Below are positions 40,401 to 52,400 of a stretch of DNA of 64,000 nucleotides, in pieces. A model generated the notes under the pieces. It was not told where the DNA came from. It ran no database searches and was given only the letters and a program-made list of their open reading frames with translations. Both the position numbers and the translations under genes were made by a program. Origin of the DNA: Varroa destructor (taxonomy: Eukaryota > Arthropoda > Arachnida > Mesostigmata > Varroidae); contig NW_019211454.1 in the NCBI RefSeq assembly GCF_002443255.2, forward strand, positions 61,670,823-61,734,822, given 5' to 3'. How positions within the stretch are numbered: the first letter of the stretch is position 1; the number at the start of each line of letters is the position of its first letter.

Positions 40401-43400
40401 CTAATTCGCTACGTAACTTAGTATTCTCAGGTAATATTAGCTAAAAACAGAAGTTTACGGTGTTCGTAAGTTGGCTGTTAATTGAACCTATTTGATGCCC
40501 AGAGGCAAGAAAGTTGGACTTTGAAAGGCGCTTCTGGTAACGGCGGTAACGCTGCTGGCGTCTATAGAGGCGCTGCCGCGAACGCGACCGTAGCCTTTGC
40601 TGAATTATTAATCTTGCGGGGAAACCCGGAAGCCAAAGAACGACAGCTCCGGCCGAGAAACGAAAGCCTCCCGGCTCAGTGGCGATACAGCCAAATCAAG
40701 AATCTGTTGGTAAATGATTCGGCCCTAATGAAATGTTCATGCCACGCTTAGGGCTTGGGTTCGTCCAAGCGAGATTTTTTCCGGGTACATATAACTGTTC
40801 CATCGTTATATGTACCCGGAAAAAAATAGCAGTTCCATGGTTGACGTATTACATAGAGACACTGTTTCAAGCGTTTTATACGTAGCAAGATATATACATT
40901 GGGTTGATGCGTTCCATTTCAAGAATTACCACCACCACCGCGGATTGATTTAGAAGTATAATGGCAAACAACTACGTGAATTTGTCCGCCAGGGTAGTAT
41001 TGCCAATATTGTTTTGCGGAGCTTGTACATACGTAAGAGGATTTTAGTATGAAGCTCCGTTTCAAGGTGTTCCGCGCGAAACTGAATTAAAGACAAACAC
41101 TCGAATAATGAATATATCTTCAAATAGGGACTTCTACATGGGATTCCGAAACCGCTATGACATCAGCTATTAACGATACTTAGCGGGTCGAGTAGGCACT
41201 TTAATAGGAACTAAAAATAATAGTAACCAAATAAAAAAATCGACAAGTTTATGAAACGAGCAAATTGTGAGGTAACAAAAGCTTAGCTACCTCTAGCTTC
41301 CTATCTGGTTTTCCAAGTTGTCTTTAATAAATATATGACGGTGTTTAGACATGCGCTCGATAATTTAAGCACTATTTATTTGAATAATAATACTTTCTTT
41401 GTGTTAAGTGTATGCTTAATATGCCTTCTCTTCATTTACTATTTGTTCAAACGGCTCAACCTGTGGATCAATGAAGTAGCGGACAGAACACGTCGCACTG
41501 CTTCCCGCCGCCTACTTTCATCACAATTTCATGTTGTAGTAAATTACGTATAATAAGATTGAAGAAGGTGAGCAGACGATACCACCATAGGAACGTCTTC
41601 GGCTCCCTTTCTGCTTTCGGGATGATGGAATTTGCTTCGATCAATCAGATGGGAAGCCGATGATTTTGGGTCTAGGCTGAGTTACTCAACACGAGCACTT
41701 GTATTGCGCTGTGGTTTCTCAACTGAAATGTTTAAATAGATGACGCGGTTTGAGGGAAAAATACAGTCACAAAGAGTACCCTTCAACTAAGTCCATCCTG
41801 ACCTGTTACAAACGGCGGTGGTTCACCGGGCCGTGGCTTGAAGCGCAATAATAGTCGAGCCAATGCGACAAGGGCATAAGAAAAGCAAAGAATAATGAGA
41901 ACCGCCAGCCGTTCCCAAAAAGCTTTTTACTCAGTCAAAAGAAAACTACAAAAGCAAGAAAGGGCCAGGGAGGATACGCTAGCGCCAGCAACAAAGCGAA
42001 GTCGAAAGAGTAAGAAGGCAGATCGGTGTATACGGTGCTTGCGGAGGCAATGGCGGTCACTGTGGCATGGAGCAAACGAGGAAATGATATGACGAATGCG
42101 ACGGACTGGAATAAGTAGACAGGATTATAAGCGGTCTTTACCATCCTCCGCTACTGTATTATCCTGAGAAGACGACTTCTGCCTTCACCGGCTCTGACGC
42201 ACGAGAAAAGAGAACAGAAAAGGGCGAAGTCGAACGAACGCGGCGAACGAACGAGTCGCGAGCAGTCAACGCAGCGTCAATACATACATAGCTGTTTCAT
42301 TAGGTGGTAAAGAAGCAGAAAGGGAAACACCAGACACACTAGACAGAAACAGCAGAATTTGTGAAGCCCCGTTGTTTACAAGTATATACATATCTCCAGG
42401 CGCGAGGAAAATAATTACATATGGGAAATTTCTTTCAGCAATGTTGGCGTTATTACTTCTCACTAGTCTAGAATTAGTAAATTGTAATGGTAAAAAGCAA
42501 CATAATCGACAGTTGAATAATCTGAACTATAGATCTAGCTAAATCATGGCACAGTTAGAATCAAAGAAGAAGCCAAAGCATAGACAAGCAACGTACCGGT
42601 AGCTCGGAACAGGAAATCCCTCAGACAAACAGACGAAATGAGTAAGCTTTCCTACTTCAGTGACCACCTTCTTACTATGGTACGATACTACCGGAACCTG
42701 ATTTTGAACCGGCTCGAGTACCATAAGTTTGATGAAATTGATCGTTGTTGAGCGTCTTTTGTTGAATTGATCCTCGACTTGACACTTAAACTTCCTCATG
42801 TCCTCCGTGTCCAGCTTCTGGCTTTCCTGAACATATAAATCGCCGGAAGATGTCATCAAGTAGCGATCTAAAACACATATAATTGAGGTACAGTTGAGTT
42901 GATGACTTTCAAAAGCGAAAGTATTAGCTAAGCTGGGACGTAACGCAAAAGTCGCTATATCGAAAGGCAATCAGACTTACATATTGTAGGGAAGATATCC
43001 CTTTTTGCAAAATAAAGCACACCTGGTGAGGGATGTTCGATCCGATCAACCCAAGCTTTTGAGTTTCCTGGCGTCTGCTACAGCTCCTGTATGTTCGTCA
43101 TACTATAAAAACATTTTCGGGCATACAAAGAGTGAAACCTAAAGAAAGGCGTCGAGCCTACTGGGGTTAGGGTGAGCGTGTAGTACAGCACTAGGATAAG
43201 TTTTAGGACAAGATGGGTCATTGCTTTAAGGTGAGTTTTTTTGCCCCACCCAGTAGCGACAGTACGCAAATGCATTTCCCCACGAAAATCTCAGTGTCCG
43301 TTGAAAAGATCAATAGATTGTTCCAGCAGGATTTCATCTCTAAAGTATACCATAGCATCAACAGGTGTTTCATATAGTTTTCGCATTCTTTTTTTTACAA

Positions 43401-46400
43401 AGAAGTAGCACTATAAAGTCCCCTAAAATACTACGCAAATCGGATAGCAAATCTCTTTTGGTATCATCGCCGCCGATGAAGGGCGAATGAAAATATTATA
43501 TGAAACCCTTTCATTTTCGAAGGATTTTAGCAGAAAGTATAAGCTACATATGGGTGTAGCTGCCCTGCTGCGTTTGATAACGAGAGCGGGCGGCGGGCAG
43601 GGTGATGTTGAGGACCGACAGTATCAGAGATTGACAGTGATGGAGCATTTTGCAGGAGGATGGCGCCAAAAAGAGGAAGAACCACAGCTAGATTCCAGAA
43701 GTGGTTCTAGCGGATGCAGCAATAGAAGATGGGTGTAGTTGTAAACATGTGGGCAGCAGTATGAACGCCGAGTGTACAACAGATCTGAAGGGTCCTAGGA
43801 TTGATCCGGATTTTGCACAGCCAGGGGAGCCGTCACATCTTATTCCGATGTGTGCTGACGTTATTTGTGCCTCACGTGCTTTTACCGCTTCTTTATCCGT
43901 TTCTGATGAAACATTTAATTTTATCCTGTGTTGGAAAAAGACTTTATGATGTCAGCCCGAATCGGATGTGCCCGCGTATGGAGCTTACTGACGGGCGATA
44001 ATAGGACGTTCGAATAATAATAATACAACACAATATATATACATGTATAAATTTGTGCATTACGTACAAATGTGGCTTGAGTGTGCATCGTAAATTCATG
44101 CATCGCAGTGCATAGAATGCTGAATACTGAGACCTGTTAGAGAGGTGGATTAATATGTTTTTGATTTGACAATTACTATTGCATTAAATTCCTGCTCATT
44201 CATATGTGCTTACCTCCGTAAGTGCTTCTCGTGATGACGTAGCCATCGGCTCGATGCCACGAAGTGACACTGAGGAAGTCTCCCATATGTCATGGGACTG
44301 GACATTGAAGTAGCACCGCGTTACCTCGAATTACATGTTTGACGTCACTCTCAAATCGCATCTCGTAGTTAGCCTTCGAGAGAGCTAAAATTAAAAATGG
44401 GATTTGTAACAGCATCGATTAGGAAAATACATGGGGAATTGGGCACTTTGTAGGTACTTTTAGGTAGCAGCTAAATACTGCGCACCTAGTCACATATAGG
44501 AAATGTTATCAGTTGGGTGAACAAGTGCTTCAGTAATGACGACCTATCTATTCTGAAAGCTATTACTAACCTCAAGTACCTGTGGGGATCATATTTTCTA
44601 CGAATATTTCAATGAAAGCTAACGGCTAAGATGTTTAAATCGTTGTTATTAAATCACAATGTTGATCCACAATTTATTATATCTATCAATACGGAATTTA
44701 CGTTTTTATTTATGAATGCATTTGTATACTCAGTGTTTCATATTTCTCTATAATATCTAATAGTCTTGTAATAGTTCTGTCACATAATTGTACCATCAAA
44801 AAAAATTAAACCGTTCCGATTATGCCAATAGGTTATTTAAATTAGAGGTAGCTGCCTGTGGAATAGGAATCAAGCAAAATACCCTAGGCACCCGTTTCGG
44901 CCATGTTCAGACAACTCTTGACCTTGCAGGCAGCTAACAATACAAAATTTTACATATATTAACTATGAGATGTTACGCTGTGTACTAAGCTGGAGACTCA
45001 TTCTCTTTGTTGCCCTTTTTGCCCACAGTTCATGATAGACCGGATGGCGGACTGTTTCTAAACGTAAACTTTCTAGTTTATGGTAACACTTTTTCTTCTC
45101 TAAATTTAAACCTGTAGTAATTCATTCTCTACACTCCGATTGCAGCCAAGATTACTATTCGCTAGACGCACACATAGCTGAATAGTCGATAACAGCTGCT
45201 CAAATTGTTATAGATTGTTTTCGTTACGGTCCGTTACGTTCGATGCTCTACTTAATCTCAGCCACCAAACAAGACATCCCATTGCAAATTTGCAAGGGTA
45301 ACTATTGTTAAACAATCAAACACCTAAAACCGTTCGATTTGCCAGTCCCTGGTTATGAGTGCACTTTGATCGAGTGTCCTGTACACGCGTCTGTGGTTAC
45401 CCTGCGTATTATTACGAGTGTTAACGTTCCTTCTTTTTTTTTGTCCCCGTGTTGTTCTCTCAGAAGGTTAACACAATAATTCGTACGCGGCCTCATAATC
45501 CGACTTCATTGTACTCATGCTTTTTTTTTTTTTTTTTTTTTATTAGAACTGTTGTTTTGATAACTCCCACATGCCGCACGCACACTTACAGCTCGGCAAC
45601 GTATTGCCCATGCGCAGGAACGAGAAAGTCTTTTCAAAGGCCACTTCTTTCCCGTTTGTGTTACATAGGGAATCGATCTTGATCTACCCTGCCTCTCCAT
45701 CCTTTTGATTGATAGATAGTTTCATCAGCGTCCCATATTTGAAAACACCAGCAACGTACAGCCACTAGAGAAGTGTTTGCAAATCGTAATGCACACAGTT
45801 TATGTAATCGTCGTAGCCAACAGGGCTGGAATGATGGGATCGAGTTCGAGGACGACGGTGGATGCGCTGCATCGGGAATAATGTGGGTCTCTGTGAGCGG
45901 ATGTTGGTGGAACAGGCAGAAAGACTAAGGGGCCAGGCTGTGTGAAACGGGGGTCATTAAAAGTGCATCAGATTTTTCTGGAGTGACAAGGTCTCAGAGT
46001 GACATAGCATACGGTGACAGGGTATACGAACTATAGAAGCAGGGGCAGAAGCTGCAGCACAGAATGAAGATAGAGAACGAGAAGTGCTGTGCAAACGAGA
46101 ACGAAGGATAGAGAGGGAGTCTAACGGCAAACCAGTACGGTACTTAGATTCCCTAGGCGAGACTCGCGAGAGACGTAATAGAGGGCTAGTTTGGGATATA
46201 CGTCCGATTAAGGGAACTATGAAGGAGGCTTCATATTTCCGCTCCAGCAGAGCGGATGCCCCTGCTACCACCGCAGCAATGAGACGCGTTTTGCTCGTAC
46301 ACATGCCTTCCCCTTCACCCATCTCGCTGTTCAGCACTTGACCAAAGCGACAGCCTTCAGTAGCCGCGGTACTCGCCGCGAGTCCGGAGGCAAGAAGAGT

Positions 46401-49400
46401 TGGAAAGTCCTACAGAAACCCTGTCTCGGACAGTAGCAACAACTCTATAGGACAGCAAAATTGAGGCAGGACTGCAGCCGAGCGAGAGGGAAAGATCGAC
46501 AGAGGGGCACGAGCCGTGCGAGGGAAGTTAGTGGAATAAGAAAAAGAAACAGGATTTGGCAGATTCGACGGTGCTGTGCGTCCGCCAGAACAGCAGCTAG
46601 AGTCCGTGTAGGAACGAGAAAAGAAGAACGGAACACAAAGAGGCGTCTAGCAACTGCACAGCTGCTCTTTTTTACTACTTAGTGTTATGACAATACTTAT
46701 AATTACCATAGTCATTGGTGACATGGATCGTAGCTGGTAGGGTGTGGTCTTCCTGCTATCCCACAGGAAAAATTGATATATAATATGCTTAAATGTATGT
46801 TCATTCATTGTTGAAAATTAAGGCTGAGTTTACCATCTCTTTAATATATAACTCATCGGTACTAGAAACATCGCAGTTGTAAGTTCCGTTAATCCCACTG
46901 GAGTAACAAAGAGCTCATATAGAACGATGCTAACTCGCTTCATAAAGTTTTCACCCGGACCAATGTTTTTCGACTATTTTATAGCTCATAGGATTAAACT
47001 AACACGATGAACTATATACCTGCAAAGCTTTGCTTATTACAGGATATATCGGCGATCGTAGTGTTACAACAAATCACCGACATTATCGACAAACAGGATG
47101 CGAGTCAAAGCCTTTTTAATACAATAATATAATCTATTGGTTTTATTAAGAATACTCGCTTTTTACTTTAGTGGCTAAATGAATCGAGCGGGGTCCACTG
47201 TCATTTCCATATACGTGTACGAAGTTTACATTTTCGCTGCCCAATACTTGTCTTCAGTTTCGGTTTTCGGCAGAGTTGTAACACTCACTGTAATTAGCCG
47301 ACTACTCGGAAGCCCTCGACGCTTTCTACAACACAGTGGTAAATTTCCTCCGTTCCCAGAGGAGGCGATCGCTGCGACGACGTGGACCTCTGCAATCCCC
47401 AAAGACGGCGGTGGACGGAGTTGGGTAGGAAGCTGATAAGGGCGTTCCAACGTTCATGGTTGTCAAGGAGAATAAGAAGACTCGACGAGTTTCTTGTCTT
47501 ATGGATGTATCCAATGTCACTGTGTAATCTTTTTCTTCGGACGGAATGGTATTTTTGATAGACATTAAAGTATTGGTGATATTATACGCTGTGTAAAAAT
47601 AGTTAATCATTTTTTTCAGTGACAATGATAGTAAAATGTCAAATTTTTTCTTTTTGTTTTAGGACCTGTAAGTAGTAAAGGCTAAGTCACTATGTTTTAG
47701 TACAATGCATAGGGGTAGATAATCCATATAGATATAAACGTTAAATTGTATTATTAGATAAGTCATCCGTGACGACAGACTTAGTATTGTCAAAGTGTCT
47801 AAATCATCGAAATATTCAGCACTTTTAAACCTGCTTCTAGTACGTTTTTCTATAAAAATAGTATTTTTTTTTTTAAATAAGAGGCTCTGTGAAACAGTCA
47901 TATTGGTTCCCACAAACAGTATGTTTATCGAGTGACACTTGCGTACACAGTTTTTTTCAAGACAAAAAAAACCGTATTGATACAATCGGAACCAATGTAA
48001 TCCAAACTAATTTTCGAGCGAATTTTTGTTTCACAAGGAACCCGGCTTTCGTGTTTACCATTTTACTGCGCGGACGAGATAACGGTCCGTGAAGCGCTCA
48101 GTAAAGGGGAGAAAGCTCGCACTTCATAACTTCTTATCTGACAATGGAACTATCAGGCATTTATGTGGAAAAACATGATCTGCTCAGAAAACAGGTCAAC
48201 TTCCCGCTAAGTTTTACTGTCATTTCCATCTCATTTAAATGCAAATTGGCTCACTCTCACGTAGTTAGATATCTGCTCGAGCCTGATGTCACACGAGACT
48301 AAGTGGTCGCCCTAAGCTGGCTCAGTTGAATGGAAAGATAGAACATGCGCAAATTAGATGTTTTCATTTGAATGTACGCAAAGAATAGCGTAAAAAGACT
48401 TGCCTGTGTATGTCATAGAATTCCTGACGCCTTTGGTACACATTGCGATACGTTATTTAGTACATTACTAAGACGCAGACACAATCTACTTTAATATACA
48501 CGAAGCAGCATATATGTACCGATTTATAATTTTTTAGCTGTCTATATCCAAGCTAGATTAAATCGATTTTTTTTTCGGAAAATCCATCCTTATCCTCATC
48601 GATGCCTTTTAATTAATCTTATTGTCCAATGGATTATCGAAGCTGCCGTTACCGTTTCATTTGGAGTCATGTGTATTTCACCATGCAGCTATTTATTGAT
48701 TGCAAAGTATTAAAACATCACAGTTACCTTCTACATATGCTAGGAACGCATGATATAACGTCAGTAAGGCAGGATTAAGATCATCAGAGTCATACCATGC
48801 CTCAGGGAGGAGTTACAGGGGCCACAGTGTCGTGAGACGTTACAGTCTAAGAGGTTACTACATACGTAAACATACACTGTATTGATTCTCAGCATCTGTG
48901 CATTATTAAGGACAAAGCAGTGCCAGCGCAATCCGAGAACATCTTACCAGCTGCACCTCCACTCTTTTGCAGCGAAACCCACCGAACTTGGTCTCTTCTA
49001 TACGAGATGTGATTGGGCCAACCCAGTAGGCCCAATCACATCTCATAGACGCGCTACGACGCGCCTCTACGGTGCTTCCATAATTGGCCGGAAAACGTCT
49101 AGCTCAGCTGTGTGAGTTACTGCCATTTGTTGATTAGACAAGCAACTGATAGGTGGTCGATTAAGCCTCTCCTTGTTTTTTCGTTACGCGTCGTCCTTTC
49201 TTACTCGTAGCTTTAATGATGTTAGAGAAGGCGTCTCAACTCTTAACTAACTTAATCTTAGATTTAATTTCCTCCACTGTAAAGTCAATTAGTTAGTTGT
49301 TCACCAATTGCAGCAGCAGAAGCACCGGCACTCATCGTCGCCGTCCGTCTCGCGGCCGTTAATACAGCTGCCGCTTTTCATGTGTGGCAGACCATAACTA

Positions 49401-52400
49401 CACCCAAATAAAACTAGGTAAGTAGACTGCCCTTTACTGGTTTCCTCTGACTGGGCAACCGAACCGGCTGCCACTCTCGCACCGGTCGGAATATATAAGA
49501 ATATATATAGGTATAAAGGCCGCTGTTCGTAGAGCCTATTTGGCCGATCAAGAGCGAAGGTAGGCCGAGTAACTCTTACAGCAGGCGTTTCCAGCACGGG
49601 TTCTCGACCGCTAGGATCATAACCGAGGGAGCAATAGCAGTAGCAGTTACAACGACGCCGAAGCGAAATGACGAAGTATTCGGAGGGTATGGACGATCGC
49701 GGCGCTGCTCCGCAGCGTTTCTGGCCGCTCTCTCCTCGGCGTCGGGGGATTGTTGGTGTTATCGTTAAAGTAGAGGATGTTGTTGTTGCTGTTGCTTTTG
49801 TTCCTTTTCTCGTATATACGGTACGCTCAACATAATTATGCTTTTGTTTGTCCTAATTTATATCCACGTGTATGCATGCTAAGATGAATGGTGGCAGCGC
49901 CATCTTGAGCATAGTAGCACAAGCGGCTTCACTAGGTCTTCTGACTTAATAGCCTTTTAGTGCACGGGCCTCAGTTACCTCTTTCTCGTCCCCACCTTTA
50001 ACCCTTCTACAGTCCCGTTTTCGAGGTAGTCCGCAGAAACAACACACTGTCAGTGGAAGGCCCATCTACGTCTACGACATAGACGTTCAGTGTCATTACC
50101 TGTTGGGTGCTATGAAGATAAGCTTCCTGGGTATTCGCACCGTAAGGACTTGTAGGAGAAGATGTAATTTAGAATAAGACTAATCGTGAAGGGATGATGA
50201 GATCAAAATTATTCGTCTGTGGACTAGTCTATCAGATTTGTTATTGCAATTAAGCATCCACGTTTTTCCACAAAATAGCATTAATAGAGATGATACGATT
50301 CATACAGTGGTGCGTTAAAAAAAGAAAATGTGTTACATTTCATTCAAATGGATCTTTGAGAAAGCTTTTGACTAGTCCAATACCAGAACGAACGCTGTTA
50401 TCACAAACTATACTAGTTGTTAGATCATATCAACTTAAAAATACCTCTAGCTTTCTCTAAACCGACCAGCTTATAATTTTTGTACTATGTTCCCTTAGGG
50501 ATTTCACAACGTACCGGCGTCGCAATGTTAAGAATACGCTTTACTTCACAGCTTGTTAGCGTTCTTCGCATCAAATTTTATTCATTTACCTTTGCTGGTA
50601 ATAGTAAAAGACTCCGTAAACGCGGATAAATAACACAATATTAATGAAAGTATATAGAACCATTTAATAGTAGTTCGCTTTATATGGGTTAAAAGTCTCG
50701 TCGAAGTTATAAAACTTATTTGGGAGATGTACCAGATGTTCTACAAAAGATGGTAGTAGGGCTAATGAGCGGCATGATATCTATCACAATTTTTCCGAAT
50801 CTGGAGCACCTCCATGTATTGTCAAACTCGCGAAGATCTGCTTTCCTTCCAGAGTCCATGGTGTAACTTATTCACGGCAAAGTGCATGACGACACGTCTA
50901 GTTAGCCGGTTCGTATCTTTTCCTCACCGAATCCGACGCAGATAAATTTCTATGAATTTCCGCGAATTTTTGTTCTTAGTTGCTAAAGTTTGTTTTGAAG
51001 TTTTCCATTGCTGAGAATTTAAAGTGATGATGTAGGCCCTCGAATCATAGTGGCGAGTCCTATGCCTGATCCAAGTGCTCTTTTGAAGAGGAGGACACGG
51101 ACAAGATTAAGTTACTCAAGGTTCTCCACTGTAAAATATTCCCAAATGACGCGTATCCCATTGGCGATCGGAGCTATTTTAAGGTCGAACAAGCTGAGAG
51201 CGGTTAAGGGACAAGCGATGAGGCGATTTGGTGCCCATACAGCCAACACTGTCTTCCTGCATCTTTCAGTGACGTGCGCAGTGAAACTTCAGCCGTTTGC
51301 AGAAACGAGCAACCCTAGATACTGAAGCCGGTTTACACAGGTATGAAACGATTTGGAAAATTTAAGCTGCCAGTCGTGCTGTTCTGTTTCCCCTTCATCG
51401 CCTCCGTTTTAATCAGGTTTACGGTCAGTCTCAAATCTGTGACTGCCGTGTGTATAACTAAGGCGTCCACATACAGGATTTATTCGACTGATTTTTTCGC
51501 CTCTTTATTTGCGCCGATAGTTCTTGTACACTCCTATTTTACATTTTCGTAGAAAATCTAGAATAAAAGTGGGCTTACGTTGTCTCTTTGAGCAAGGCCG
51601 GTTGTTTATCAACGTCGATCATCAAAATCCTGAACGGTCAGTAACGCCGTTCATGACTGGGCCGTTCATGAGGAGGAGGAGCGTTCCCTCTGGGGACCAT
51701 GTTACTCCCTTAAGATGACGTACACATTTTAAATAGCTAGTCAGTTTCTATTCCCGGCCATGATGATGGCGCGGTTGGATTGTCCTTCTTTTTAGGGATT
51801 ACTAAGTAGCTAGCATTTTTTTAATGGGTTGAGACTATATCAGTATGTAAGCATTTGTTAAATAATACCGTTCAGCGCGGTGCCAGAACGACGGCGTATT
51901 TGATATGTTCATTTTGATGTGATCTATCACGGACCAGGAGCTAATCCGGCCAGCTGCTGAACAGCGTGCTGCGTTAACCAGTTGTATAACTGGCGTTCTG
52001 AGTCGACGATGAAACGGGTCTCCAGCCGATAGATGGACTTAAAAATGGGGCTGAAGGGTAGAACCACACATCGGCTACAACCTTGAATACTATCTCGGTC
52101 CTCTAGGTAAGGCTGCAAGTGTCATCAAACCACAGCGTGTGCTTCCGTGTGGGACGGGAAGGTCATACCATAGATTCGAAAATTGAAACTAGATACTACG
52201 CATCAGTTTTGGTATTCATTACATCAAGCGCAGGGAAAACTTTGTGGGTGCGTTTTAGCTTGTCTATATATAGGCATCGCGACGGAAGTTGGCATTTGGC
52301 AGTTCGCAGATTGTAAGGTCCATTGTCATCGGTGCTTGGGCAAGAATGCCTGCGCCCTTTGAATGATTTTCACCCCAAAACTTTACCTCATTCCTGGGTA

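Larger units (their letters stand above)
35011..42596 (-). other. 7.6 kb intron inside Ig3
   Basis: Besides the direct-repeat copy 2 and the hairpin at 40,775-40,825, it holds pyrimidine- and purine-rich stretches (for example 37,238-37,255) and several long low-complexity open frames (37,218-37,694; 38,751-39,149; 39,018-39,464) with no supported identity. I saw no alternative Ig3 exons resembling the insect exon 6 array. Confidence 0.55.
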
